A stretch of 55,407 nucleotides of DNA from Sphaerisporangium sp. (lineage in GTDB: Bacteria; Actinomycetota; Actinomycetes; Streptosporangiales; Streptosporangiaceae), in contig JAOPYI010000036.1 of assembly GCA_025964675.1 (NCBI GenBank), forward strand, positions 1 through 55,407. Reading direction: 5' to 3'. A model generated the notes under the pieces. The model ran no database searches. It was not told the origin of the DNA and saw only the letters and a program-made list of their open reading frames with translations. The position numbers and the translations under genes are program-made. The stretch's first letter is position 1, and the number at the start of each line of letters is the position of its first letter. Shown here piece after piece: positions 34,244 through 42,709 of the stretch.

Positions 34244-37120
34244 ATGAAGCGTGTGGCTGGAGATCGAATACTTCTCGACCGCGGCGAAACCGCGCTGGAC
34301 TTCCGTGTCCTCGGGCCGCTGCAGATCATGATGTCTGGACGGGAGGTTTCCCTTCCCGGTCAGTATGTGCGTCGGCTGCTGGCCGTGTTGCTGCTGGCAG
34401 CGGGCGGGCCGGTCGCCGAGGGGCAGCTTCTCCACCATATCTGGGAGACGTCCCCCGCCAGCCTGCGCGCCCTGCGAACCACGGTCTCGCGGCTCAGATC
34501 GTGGCTGCGAGAGGAGGTAGGGCTGACGCAGGCCGTCATGCACACAGGGTCCGGTTATGTGCTGCAGGTGGAGCCCCATCACGTGGATGCGGGACGGTTC
34601 CTGCATCGCTTTCAGGCCGCCACCCGCAATCCCGATCTCGAACTCGGGCTCGAGTCGATCGTGAGCGCGCTAGGAGAGTGGCGTGGAGCCGTGCTCGAGG
34701 GAGCACCCGACAGGCTGCGCGATCACCCCGCCGTCCAGAGCCTGGAGCGCACCCGGGTCGCCTGCGTGTACAAGGCCGCCGACCTGGCGCTTGGGCTGGG
34801 GAAACCGGAGGCGGTCCTGCCGTACGTGCGAGAACTGGCCGCCGCCACGCCCTACGACGAGCCCCTCCAGGCGCGGTTCATCAGGCTCCTTGGCGAGAGC
34901 GGCTGTCGTGCGGAGGGGTTGCGCCGCTTCGAGGAGGTCCGGCGCAGAATCGCGGACGAGCTCGGAGTCGACCCCTCTGACGAGCTCAGGACTGCCCACG
35001 CGCGGCTGCTGGAGGATGCTCCGGCTGTCTCCAGGCCGGTCGTCGGCGATGCGCCAGGTCCCGATCGTATGACGGCCCGGGGCATCGCCTCCGAGCTGCC
35101 GATGGACGTGGCCACGTTCACCGGTCGCACGCGCGAGGTCGAGCACCTGTGCCGGTTGCTGACCCGGCCCGGCCGCAACGGGACGATCATCGCGTCGATC
35201 TCTGGGGCAAGCGGGGTCGGCAAGTCGGCCCTGGCCATCCACGTGGCCAATCGCATCGCGGAGCAGTACCCTGACGGCCAGCTCTACATCAACCTGCTCG
35301 GCTCCACTCCCAAAGTCAGACCGCTCACACCGGCCGCCGCGCTGGGCCGCCTGCTGCGTTCGCTCGGCATGGACGACCAGTCGGTGCCCGTCGGGCCCGA
35401 GGAGGCCGCGGGTCACCTGCGATCGCTGACGGCCGGCAAGCGCCTGCTGATCGTGCTGGACAACGCGCTGGACGCTGGTCAGGTGCGTGGCCTGTTTCCC
35501 GGCCGTGGCGGCAGTGCCGTACTGCTGACCAGCCGCAAGGTGCTCACCGAGCTCGACGGTGCCACCCACCTGCGGCTGGACCTGCCGTCTGAGTCGGAGT
35601 GCGTCTCCTTGTTCTCCCGCCTCATCGGTCACGAGCGAGCGCGGCTCGACGTGGAGGCCGTGGAGGCCGTCGTCCGGCTGTGCGGCTATCTTCCCTTGGC
35701 CGTGTGCATCGCCGCGGCGCGGCTCAATGCCCGCCCCACGTGGACGGTCCGTACTCTGGCCGACCGGCTGGCCACAGACCGGGACCGGCTCGTGGAGCTG
35801 CGCGTGGGTGATCGCACGATACAGGCGAGCTTCGCGGTCAGCTATCACGAACTCGACGCCGAACAGGTTCGGCTCTTCCGGCTCCTGGGCCTGCTCGCCA
35901 ACCCCGACGTCAGCGTCGGCGTCGCCGCCGCCCTGGCGGGGGTACCGGAACGGCGGGCCGAGGATGTCCTTGATGATCTCGTCGATCTGCACATGGTGGA
36001 GAATTACGCCCCCGGCCGTTACCGCATGCATGATCTGTTACGCCAGTTCGCGTTCGATCGTGCTCAGGATGAGGAAACCCCGCGGGACCGTGTCCGCGCG
36101 TTGCGTCAGGTCCTGCATTGGTATCTGGCGACGGCGCGCACCGCCTGCGTCCGCGTCAACCCCAACGCCGCCTGGCGCCTGGAGGTCGGACCGCAGGACC
36201 TGAGTCACCCGGGCCTGCCCCTGGACGACCCGCAGCAGATCCAGACCTGGACGGAGGAGGGGGCGACGACCTTCCCCATGGTCCTGCGGCAGGCCATCCA
36301 CGAACTCGACGACGGCCCGTCACTGGCGGTGGGGCTGGCCGCGGCCGTGTACCTTCCGCTGGGATATCAACGACGCTGGAAGGAACAGCTCGCGCTGGGC
36401 GAACTCGCGATCGAGGCCGCAGCGCGGACCGGTGACCTTCTCCACCACGCCGTGGTCCACGGCGACCTCGGCGACGTCCAGTCCCATCTGGGCCAGGTGG
36501 ACGAGGCGATCCCCCACCTGACGGGCTCCCTGGAGGCCTACCGCCGGCTCGGGCATCGGCGGGGAGAATCCTCGCAGCTGGACCGGCTCGCCGGCGCCTA
36601 CGGCCTGCTCGGCCGCTTCAATGAGTCCATCGGCTACTACCAGCAGGCCCTGGCGCTCGACCGGCGGCAGGGCGACCGATTCAACGAAGGGATCACGCTG
36701 AGCAACCTGGGACTTACCTATCAGAATGCCGACCGCTTCGACGAGGCGATTCGAGCGCACAGCGAGGCCATCGACATTCACCGCGAGACTGGCAGTTCCT
36801 TCGGATTAGGCAGTCTGCTGGGCAATCTGGCCGAGGCGCGGCGACTGCGGGGTCAGCCGGAGCCGGCGCTCCTGCTATACGAAGAGGCGCTGCGGGCCGA
36901 TGTCAACGCCGAGCGGTCCGGCACCTACGACGAGGCCGAGCACTGGTGGGGCCTGAGCCGTTGCTACGACGACCTCGGCGAGTCCGAACGGGCGCGGGAG
37001 TGCCGGCGTACCTCCGGTGCGATTCTCCATGGGCTTGGGCTGATCGGCGTCGAAGAGAAGCGGCTGATCGACACGCATGCCCTGCCGCCGACACCGGAGA
37101 TCATCCTCAGGAACACCTAG
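34244..37120 (+). CDS. SARP-family regulator with NB-ARC and TPR domains (AfsR-like)
   Basis: The 958-residue protein has an OmpR-type winged helix (about residues 15-110), a bacterial transcriptional activation domain (to about 270), an NB-ARC ATPase (GASGVGKSALA P-loop, RLLIVLDN Walker B, GYLPLAV in place of GLPLA) and C-terminal TPR repeats (from about 700). SARPs activate antibiotic clusters by binding direct repeats about 11 or 22 bp apart. It borders the RiPP locus, whose divergent promoter holds such repeats, so it is the best candidate activator (inference). The ATG at 34244 is 7 nt after AGGA. Confidence 0.93.
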   Translation: MKRVAGDRILLDRGETALDFRVLGPLQIMMSGREVSLPGQYVRRLLAVLLLAAGGPVAEGQLLHHIWETSPASLRALRTTVSRLRSWLREEVGLTQAVMHTGSGYVLQVEPHHVDAGRFLHRFQAATRNPDLELGLESIVSALGEWRGAVLEGAPDRLRDHPAVQSLERTRVACVYKAADLALGLGKPEAVLPYVRELAAATPYDEPLQARFIRLLGESGCRAEGLRRFEEVRRRIADELGVDPSDELRTAHARLLEDAPAVSRPVVGDAPGPDRMTARGIASELPMDVATFTGRTREVEHLCRLLTRPGRNGTIIASISGASGVGKSALAIHVANRIAEQYPDGQLYINLLGSTPKVRPLTPAAALGRLLRSLGMDDQSVPVGPEEAAGHLRSLTAGKRLLIVLDNALDAGQVRGLFPGRGGSAVLLTSRKVLTELDGATHLRLDLPSESECVSLFSRLIGHERARLDVEAVEAVVRLCGYLPLAVCIAAARLNARPTWTVRTLADRLATDRDRLVELRVGDRTIQASFAVSYHELDAEQVRLFRLLGLLANPDVSVGVAAALAGVPERRAEDVLDDLVDLHMVENYAPGRYRMHDLLRQFAFDRAQDEETPRDRVRALRQVLHWYLATARTACVRVNPNAAWRLEVGPQDLSHPGLPLDDPQQIQTWTEEGATTFPMVLRQAIHELDDGPSLAVGLAAAVYLPLGYQRRWKEQLALGELAIEAAARTGDLLHHAVVHGDLGDVQSHLGQVDEAIPHLTGSLEAYRRLGHRRGESSQLDRLAGAYGLLGRFNESIGYYQQALALDRRQGDRFNEGITLSNLGLTYQNADRFDEAIRAHSEAIDIHRETGSSFGLGSLLGNLAEARRLRGQPEPALLLYEEALRADVNAERSGTYDEAEHWWGLSRCYDDLGESERARECRRTSGAILHGLGLIGVEEKRLIDTHALPPTPEIILRNT

Positions 37121-37121
37121 G

Positions 37122-37949
37122 TCAAGAGCTGCGGTGCGCCCGATCGGCCAATTCCCGCAGGAACGACGAGATGATGCGGGCGCCGGCGCGGTCTTGTGTG
37201 AGGTTCTTGGCGCGCGCCCATGCACGGAGCGCTTCTAGATCGTTGATGCTCAGCGTGACGATGATCTGTTTCACCGACCCAGGTTTGTGCCCGTTGCCGC
37301 CGTGGCCGGCCACTTGCTGACCGGTGACCTCGGGGGTCCGGAAGTAGTCCGTTTGCTGGGCGTTGGACATGCCGGCCACGCCGGCGGCGACCTGCCGGAG
37401 TCGCTGGTCGTCGACGGTTTCGCGCCCGAAGTGGTCTTCGATCCTGAGCGCCGTCTTGAGGTCGATGTCGCCGTCTCGGACGAGCGCTTTCAACGCCGGC
37501 CTGAGCCGATCGAACTTGATGTATCTGCGGACTGTGCCGTAGGGGAGCCCGAATTTTTCCGCGACGGCTTTGACGGAACCGTACTTGTGGTAGAGGCTCG
37601 TACACGCGTCGATCAGGTCCAGCGGGCTGAGGTCCCGGCGCACGAGATTCTCGCTGATCGACAGGGCGCTCGCGACATCGTTGTCCGGTTTCTCCGCGAT
37701 GATCGCCGCCGTGATGTCGTGGGCACCGAGCCTGCGCATGGCCAGCCAGCGCCGCTGGCCGGCCAGGATCTCGTAGTATCCCTCTCTGCCCGGTAGCGGC
37801 GCGGCGATGATGGGTTCCAGCTGGCCGTGGACGCGGATGTTGTCCATCAGTTCGGCGAGGTCTTCCTCGACGTCGCGGGTGCGTACCTGCTGCGCGCCCA
37901 CCACGAGCCTGTCCAGCTTGACCTTCTCGACCCTGGCGATGGACACCAC
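37122..37949 (-). CDS. ParB/Spo0J-like DNA-binding protein
   Basis: The 275-residue protein has a ParB N-terminal domain (LMDNIRVHGQLEPIIAAPL, then EILAGQRRWLAMRRLGA), SENLVRRDLSPLDLIDAC and a helix-turn-helix (KAVAEKFGLPYGTVRRYIKF). Chromosomal ParB would sit with parA, which is absent, so this is an orphan ParB-like protein, perhaps a cluster regulator. The first of two GTGs (37949) follows GGGAGGAG. It converges on the SARP gene with a single base between the stops. Confidence 0.88.
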   Translation of the reverse strand: MVSIARVEKVKLDRLVVGAQQVRTRDVEEDLAELMDNIRVHGQLEPIIAAPLPGREGYYEILAGQRRWLAMRRLGAHDITAAIIAEKPDNDVASALSISENLVRRDLSPLDLIDACTSLYHKYGSVKAVAEKFGLPYGTVRRYIKFDRLRPALKALVRDGDIDLKTALRIEDHFGRETVDDQRLRQVAAGVAGMSNAQQTDYFRTPEVTGQQVAGHGGNGHKPGSVKQIIVTLSINDLEALRAWARAKNLTQDRAGARIISSFLRELADRAHRSS

Positions 37950-38067
37950 GGCGGACTCCTCCCTTGGCGCGGGGTCTCCGGTTCGAGCGCGGACAAGGAT
38001 GGCCGTGCCCTTCGTCGCCGACGACCCTCAGGTACGGGCTGGCCCGACTGTGGCATGAGACGTTGTG

Positions 38068-38135
38068 AATCCGTTGACAGCCCGGTCACGCCGACGCCCC
38101 GGGTGGCGCACCTGGATCTCAATCCGTTGACAGCC
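38068..38135. repeat. Two 15-bp direct repeats, 53 bp apart
   Basis: AATCCGTTGACAGCC occurs at 38068-38082 and again at 38121-38135, in the 224-bp gap between the ParB-like gene and the radical SAM operon. The copies could be binding sites for the ParB-like protein or another regulator, or scars of a local duplication. Confidence 0.6.
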
Positions 38136-38140
38136 GCGGC

Positions 38141-38158
38141 GGTGGTCTTAAAACCACC
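38141..38158 (-). terminator. Hairpin just after the radical SAM operon
   Basis: GGTGGT (38141-38146) and ACCACC (38153-38158) pair around CTTAAA, 15 bp beyond the stop of the leftward radical SAM gene. It suits a terminator, although no U-tract follows. Its core, GTCTTAAAACC, also resembles the TCTTAAGAA operator elements at 42.3 kb. Confidence 0.4.
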
Positions 38159-38173
38159 GTGGGGAGACGGCTG

Positions 38174-40051
38174 CTAACCGGGGTTCTGCGGCAGGGCCAA
38201 GGACAGGTACTTGTCGTCCTCCGAGACCATCACGCCGGATCGGCAGCAGTCGTCCAGGAACTCTGTCACGACCTCCAGCGAAAGATCGCATCCACGATCG
38301 AGCAGCTGCTGGTGGACGCCCTTGCTACTGCGCATGGTGTCGCCGCAGGCTTCGTACGCGTCACCTTGCCACCCCTCGAGTACTGCCTTGCGCGGCCTGC
38401 CCGACCGCGTGTCGATGATGCTCAGGCGTCCGGGCAGGCGCTGGTAGAACAGGACGGGCCGGTCACCGCCGGTCCAGGCGCGCTGCCATTCGGTGATCGC
38501 CGTGCTCATGAGCGCGTGCGCCTCGGGGGTAGCCGTGTCCGCGACCTCGTAGTCGAAGTAATAGGCGATCCTGGGGTGGTCCAGCTCGGGCGGATAGACG
38601 TGAGCGTAGCTGGGCTGCGGGCGGACATCGGAGATCCCGAAGGAGGACGGGTCCGTGAAGTACGGGCTGAATCGTTCGAGCCAGATACCGTGCTGGGTCC
38701 GCGGCGGTTGCATGTGGTGCAGAAGGGGGGCGAGTTCGGCCTGCTCAGCGTAGTCCGCGTCGGACTCGCCGGGGAAACCGCACAGCACGTGCCACTGCAC
38801 GGCTATGCCGTAGTGGAGCGCCCACTTCAGCAGGCGGATGTTGATGAGCTTGGTTGAGCCCTTGCGCATCAGACCCAGGACAGGGGTGCTCAGGCTCTCG
38901 ATGCCGGGCTGGATCCGCCGGATTCCCGCCCGCCGCATGAGGGCCAGCTGGTCCCTGGTGAGATTCGCCTTGACCTCGAAGAACAGGTCGAGATCCCAGC
39001 GCCGCTCGGCCAGCTCGGCGCAGAAGGAGTTCAGGTACTTCATGTCCAGGATGTTGTCCGTGGCATCGACGCGGTCCGTGGCATAGGTGCGCAGCAGATG
39101 CTCGAGTTCGGCCACGGCCCGCTGGCCGCTCTTGGACCGGTAGGCCATTCCCAGCTTGTTCAGACCGCAGAATGTGCAGTGGTGCTTGGCTCCCCACCAG
39201 CAGCCGCGCGAGAACTCGGCATGAAGCCGGATGCTCTGGCCGCCGAGGACCTGAGCCGTGTCGTACCGGGCGAGCCAGGCGAAATAGTCGTGATAGTCCG
39301 GCATCGGAAGGCCGTCGAGGTCCCGAGTACGCGGTGCCTCGCCCGGGTCGCTGTCCTCGGCTCCTTGCCGGTACACGCCGGAAATAGGCTCATGGGTGCC
39401 GGCGGCGAGCTGGTCGAGCAGCGTCGGCAGGGCGATGTCGCCCTCGCCGGACACCACGTAGTCGAGCCACCAGAGCTTTTCGGCGTAGGCGACGCCCATC
39501 CCGCCGTCGAAGTTGGCGCCCCCGAAGATCAGCGGTAAATCGGGGAAGCGGGTCTTCAGCAGGCGCCCGAGCGCCAACGACGCGTTGTTCTGCAGGAACG
39601 TGGAGGAGAATCCGACGACGTCGTAGGAGGACCAGTCGACGTTCTGCACGCAGCTCTCAAGCCATGCGGGCAGGGTATCCCGGCGATAGGTGATCAAGCG
39701 TTCGGGGGCTTCATGCCGCAGCGTGGACCAGCTCTCGGGCACCTCGGGGTATTCGGCGAAATACTCGGCCTCTGGGCGGAGGTCGCCGAAGGCCGCGTAG
39801 GAGAACAGCCACTCGCCCAGCTGGCAGAAGTGGCCGGCCTGATCGTCGATGGTGACGATCTGGTGGTAGGTCTCGTCCCCGAGCCAGGCGGCCAGGTCGA
39901 GGTTGAGATAGAGCACGTCGCAGTCGTGCCCGGACTTCCTGACGATCGACTGCAGCAGGCCGCACTGGACGGAGGGCATGTACGTCCAGGACCAGGGCAT
40001 GTTGACCAGGGCCATGCGCAGTCGTCGACGTGGCGGCAGGATGTGCTCCAC
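38174..40051 (-). CDS. B12-binding radical SAM enzyme, RiPP maturation type 1
   Basis: The 625-residue protein has an N-terminal cobalamin-binding-like Rossmann region (VNMPWSWTYMPS, VVGFSSTFLQNNASLALG, LIFGGANFDG) and a radical SAM domain whose cluster Cys are C284, C292 and C295, a CX7CX2C spacing. The SRGCWWGAKHHCTFCGLN loop is typical of the RiPP maturation radical SAM protein 1 group. It likely methylates or otherwise modifies an unactivated carbon on a peptide (known for related enzymes, inferred here). The GTG start shares one base with the upstream TAG, so it is coupled to the second enzyme. Confidence 0.88.
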   Translation of the reverse strand: MEHILPPRRRLRMALVNMPWSWTYMPSVQCGLLQSIVRKSGHDCDVLYLNLDLAAWLGDETYHQIVTIDDQAGHFCQLGEWLFSYAAFGDLRPEAEYFAEYPEVPESWSTLRHEAPERLITYRRDTLPAWLESCVQNVDWSSYDVVGFSSTFLQNNASLALGRLLKTRFPDLPLIFGGANFDGGMGVAYAEKLWWLDYVVSGEGDIALPTLLDQLAAGTHEPISGVYRQGAEDSDPGEAPRTRDLDGLPMPDYHDYFAWLARYDTAQVLGGQSIRLHAEFSRGCWWGAKHHCTFCGLNKLGMAYRSKSGQRAVAELEHLLRTYATDRVDATDNILDMKYLNSFCAELAERRWDLDLFFEVKANLTRDQLALMRRAGIRRIQPGIESLSTPVLGLMRKGSTKLINIRLLKWALHYGIAVQWHVLCGFPGESDADYAEQAELAPLLHHMQPPRTQHGIWLERFSPYFTDPSSFGISDVRPQPSYAHVYPPELDHPRIAYYFDYEVADTATPEAHALMSTAITEWQRAWTGGDRPVLFYQRLPGRLSIIDTRSGRPRKAVLEGWQGDAYEACGDTMRSSKGVHQQLLDRGCDLSLEVVTEFLDDCCRSGVMVSEDDKYLSLALPQNPG

Positions 40052-42198
40052 TACGCGTCACCTCGTATCCGAGCGGTGAGGGTAAGCAGGTCTTGTAGTC
40101 GATCGGCCGGTAAGAGGCGCTCTTCGGCGCGCAGGGTGAACACCAGCCCCGACGGCGTGATCACAGCTTGGGCCGCGCCAGGTCGGGCCTTGCCGGTTTC
40201 GCCCAGCCAGGCATTCATTGACGCGCTGGTGGCTCCGTCATGACGCTGCAGCAGGAAGTACTTGTCCCGCACAGCTACGAAGTTCGCGAAATCTTCGATG
40301 TTCGTGAAGGGGATCTCGCGTTGCGCGACGTGCGTGAGCTGGATCCGCGGTTCGCCGAAGGAGTCGTCCGGAGTGAGCACCGGCCCGAATTTCGCGAAGT
40401 AGAGCAATGTGTGTGCGGTGTCGACGCCGCCGACGAACGGCCGGTCATCGACGGTACACCTGAGGGCGACTCGCCGATTCTCGCCGATACGTTCGTCGGT
40501 CTCGCCGGCCCAGCGGTCCGCACCGTCGGGGCGTTCTCGCCAGGGCAGATAGCGTTGGATGTGCTGAGTGGCCGGAAGGGGGAGTATATCGATGTCGAAG
40601 TCATCCGGACGCTTCGCAAGTATCGATCCGGGAGTGAGGGAAAATGTGCCGATCGCAGCGATCGTCCATAGATGTTGGTGATCGACCAAGAAGTCGTATG
40701 TTCGCTCTGCCTCATCCAGCCGTTCCGTGGGAAAGCCGGTGAATCCCATCATTTGAACGCCGATGTGATGCTCTCTCAGATGGGTCAGGATAGACGGCAC
40801 CTCGGCCAGCTGAACGCCTTTGTCGATCAGGTCCAGCACGCGCTGGGAGCCCGATTCGTAGCCGAAGGAGATCGCAACGCAGCCGGCGTCCCTGAGGTGC
40901 CGCGCCATGTCGCGTTTGGGGAAGGTCCGTTCCAAGCGAAGCTCCGCGCTCCATCGTATTGATGTGCGCGATTCGCTCAACGCCTCGCAGAGCAGGCGCA
41001 GATATCTCGGCGACATCGCGTCCACCGAGAAATATAGGGTCCTGCCGATGCCGGATATGGCGCGAAGGTCCTCGATCACTGTCTCTACAGGGCGCTCCCG
41101 GGATGGGGAGGTCGGCCGATCCAGGTTCAACCCGTAGTCGCAGAATGTGCATTTGTTCCAGTAGCATCCGCGGGTCGGGCTGTAAAGGATGACCGGCTCC
41201 GGCGCCCAGTAGGAATCCCACTCCCATACGTCATAGGCGGGTGTGGGCAGCGCGCCGACGTTCTCGTAGTTGATGGGCGGCTGTGCGGGGTGCTCGCCGC
41301 GGGTGAGTATTCCGCGGATACCACCGAAATCCCGGTCGTCGTGGACGGCCCGCAAAATGTCGCAGAACGGCGATTCACCTTCCCCGGGGACGATGATGTC
41401 GGCATCCTGGAAGAGCCGCCAGTAGTCTTTCGGCTCGCGGGCGAGTCGCACGTCGTCACAGACCTCGGTTCCGCCGAACACGATGACCGCGCCGGGATCT
41501 GCCGCGCGCACCTGTCTGGCCATGCGGAGCGCGACGGGCAGTTGGCTGGTGAAGTTGACAGAGAACCCGACGACTCGCCACCGGCGTTCTCGGAGGATAT
41601 CGGCGAACGGCCCGTTGAGATACGGATCGAACGGTCCAGTGAGCCGGTCGATCACGGCGGGGTCGCACAGGTCTTGATAAGAGGACAGGCTGACGACGCC
41701 GCCGGCCAGAATGCTGAAGTCGGCGATGCTCTTCGGGACGCCGTCGAGGCAGAGCAGTTCCTGCCACGCCTTCATCACCAGGACCGCCTGCCGGTAGGTC
41801 GGATAGTGATAGAAGAATTCCTCGTTCTTGAAGATTTCGATCGCCCTGCGTACCGAATCCGCGGTGAGGGTTTCGACGGTGAGCGCGGCCTGGTAGTTGA
41901 GCTCGTCCAGCCGAGTGAGTTCGGGCAGGGATTCGATGCGCACCCGCGCCTTTTCCGCGCGGTCGATGAGGGCGCCAACCTGCTCTGGATGCGCGAGATG
42001 ATTCAGCGCGTCGATGTTCGCGTCAACGCATCGCTCACCTGTGAAGCCGGCGGCTCTGGCCGCGCCGACCAGGTAAGGGATCGAATGGTATGGCTGGGTG
42101 GGGTCGGTCAGCGGCGGATTGATCAGCAGATACGGCAGGCTGCTTTCCGTGCGGCTTGTCTGGCGAGTGACCGGCAACTCGGTAATGAAGACGGGCAT
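40051..42198 (-). CDS. B12-binding radical SAM enzyme, second
   Basis: The 715-residue protein has an extended N-terminal helical part, a cobalamin-binding-like domain (about residues 205-290, VIVFGGTEVCDD, DIIVPGEGESPF) and a radical SAM domain with cluster Cys C345, C350 and C353 (RGCYWNKCTFCDYG, CX4CX2C). A roughly 180-residue C-terminal extension follows. It is distinct from its downstream partner. The ATG at 42198 follows GGGAGG; a GTG eight codons upstream is less likely. It is divergent from the first precursor gene, across the shared operator region. Codon use is noticeably less GC-rich than in the core genes, hinting at horizontal gain. Confidence 0.88.
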   Translation of the reverse strand: MPVFITELPVTRQTSRTESSLPYLLINPPLTDPTQPYHSIPYLVGAARAAGFTGERCVDANIDALNHLAHPEQVGALIDRAEKARVRIESLPELTRLDELNYQAALTVETLTADSVRRAIEIFKNEEFFYHYPTYRQAVLVMKAWQELLCLDGVPKSIADFSILAGGVVSLSSYQDLCDPAVIDRLTGPFDPYLNGPFADILRERRWRVVGFSVNFTSQLPVALRMARQVRAADPGAVIVFGGTEVCDDVRLAREPKDYWRLFQDADIIVPGEGESPFCDILRAVHDDRDFGGIRGILTRGEHPAQPPINYENVGALPTPAYDVWEWDSYWAPEPVILYSPTRGCYWNKCTFCDYGLNLDRPTSPSRERPVETVIEDLRAISGIGRTLYFSVDAMSPRYLRLLCEALSESRTSIRWSAELRLERTFPKRDMARHLRDAGCVAISFGYESGSQRVLDLIDKGVQLAEVPSILTHLREHHIGVQMMGFTGFPTERLDEAERTYDFLVDHQHLWTIAAIGTFSLTPGSILAKRPDDFDIDILPLPATQHIQRYLPWRERPDGADRWAGETDERIGENRRVALRCTVDDRPFVGGVDTAHTLLYFAKFGPVLTPDDSFGEPRIQLTHVAQREIPFTNIEDFANFVAVRDKYFLLQRHDGATSASMNAWLGETGKARPGAAQAVITPSGLVFTLRAEERLLPADRLQDLLTLTARIRGDA

Positions 42199-42244
42199 CC
42201 CGACCTCCCGGGTTCGTTCCACAGAAAGTCTCTGTCAAGTTCGC

Positions 42245-42272
42245 AGCATACTTGAACGCGCGGAAGATCAAA
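42245..42272 (-). promoter_or_regulatory. Candidate promoter of the leftward radical SAM operon
   Basis: On the minus strand TTTGAT (42272-42267) and TATGCT (42250-42245) are separated by 16 bp, giving a start near 42238 and a leader of about 40 nt. The -35 lies 18 bp from the repeat array. Confidence 0.45.
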
Positions 42273-42289
42273 GGCGCAGGCGCCGGGAT

Positions 42290-42366
42290 GTTCTTAAGAA
42301 TCGCGGTGTTGTTCTTAGTGCCGCGAGTCCGCGTCTTAAGAACCATCCACCCTTGGTCTTAAGAAC
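42290..42366. promoter_or_regulatory. Array of TCTTAAGAA-type repeats between divergent RiPP promoters
   Basis: TTCTTAAGAA (42291-42300), a half element GTTCTTAG (42311-42318), GTCTTAAGAAC (42333-42343) and GTCTTAAGAAC (42356-42366) share a CTTA core at 42293, 42314, 42335 and 42358. The steps are 21, 21 and 23 bp, so all lie on one DNA face. Three elements are also palindromic. The array is flanked by the candidate -35 boxes of both directions, as expected of an activator site shared by the two operons; the nearby SARP is the obvious candidate. Confidence 0.7.
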
Positions 42367-42382
42367 TTTCCGTTCGCCTCCC

Positions 42383-42411
42383 TGGACGGCTATTCGGGTC
42401 TGGCATATGGT
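42383..42411 (+). promoter_or_regulatory. Candidate promoter of the rightward RiPP operon
   Basis: TGGACG (42383-42388) and TATGGT (42406-42411) are separated by 17 bp, giving a start near 42418 and a leader of about 38 nt. The -35 lies 16 bp after the last operator repeat. Confidence 0.45.
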
Positions 42412-42455
42412 CGGCTCAGCCAACAGCTTTTAGACGGATCCGAAAGGAGTAGGGC

Positions 42456-42638
42456 ATGTCCAGTAATCCTCGTGACGCCCTCAATGCGGCTGGCCTGGAC
42501 AGGCTGCCGGAGACTCAGAGAATGGTCTTCGAAGGGCTGAGTGCTGAGGAATTGAGGATCGTCGGCGCGATCCAGGACCGTCTCAACGCGGCCACGCCGG
42601 AAGTCGAAGGCCAGAGCAACAATAACACCGTCTGCTAG
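42456..42638 (+). CDS. RiPP precursor peptide A, Cys-terminal
   Basis: This 60-residue peptide follows a strong AAAGGAG ribosome site. Residues 28-53 form an acidic helical leader (L28, E32, I39, R42-L43, P48, V50, G52-Q53). A similar leader occurs in the second 60-residue peptide at 45958. The 7-residue tail S54-NNNTV-C60 ends in Cys and offers Ser, Thr, Cys and three Asn for modification. With radical SAM, YcaO, RRE and flavoprotein decarboxylase genes in the same operon, it is very likely the precursor of a modified peptide. Cleavage after Gly52-Gln53 is inferred from the conserved leader ending. Confidence 0.82.
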   Translation: MSSNPRDALNAAGLDRLPETQRMVFEGLSAEELRIVGAIQDRLNAATPEVEGQSNNNTVC

Positions 42639-42649
42639 TACTTCATGAA

Positions 42650-42690
42650 ATCCGGCCCGCCGTGGTCCCCCGTGGCCCGGCGGGCCGGAT
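42650..42690 (+). terminator. 13-bp-stem hairpin between precursor A and SPASM genes
   Basis: ATCCGGCCCGCCG (42650-42662) and CGGCGGGCCGGAT (42678-42690) are exact reverse complements around a 15-nt loop. It starts 12 bp after the precursor stop and ends 19 bp before the SPASM start. Such structures act as partial terminators or 3' stabilisers, so that far more precursor than enzyme is made. Confidence 0.7.
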
Positions 42691-42709
42691 GCGATGTACG
42701 GAGAGTGTC

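Noticed and set aside
37122-37949. ParB-like gene as part of a chromosomal or plasmid partition locus
   Set aside because: No parA gene, parS-like 16-bp palindromes or origin features are seen nearby.
38141-38158. Hairpin with CTTAAA loop as a tRNA anticodon arm (Leu)
   Set aside because: The loop is 6 nt, not 7, and no D-arm, T-arm or acceptor stem can be drawn around it.
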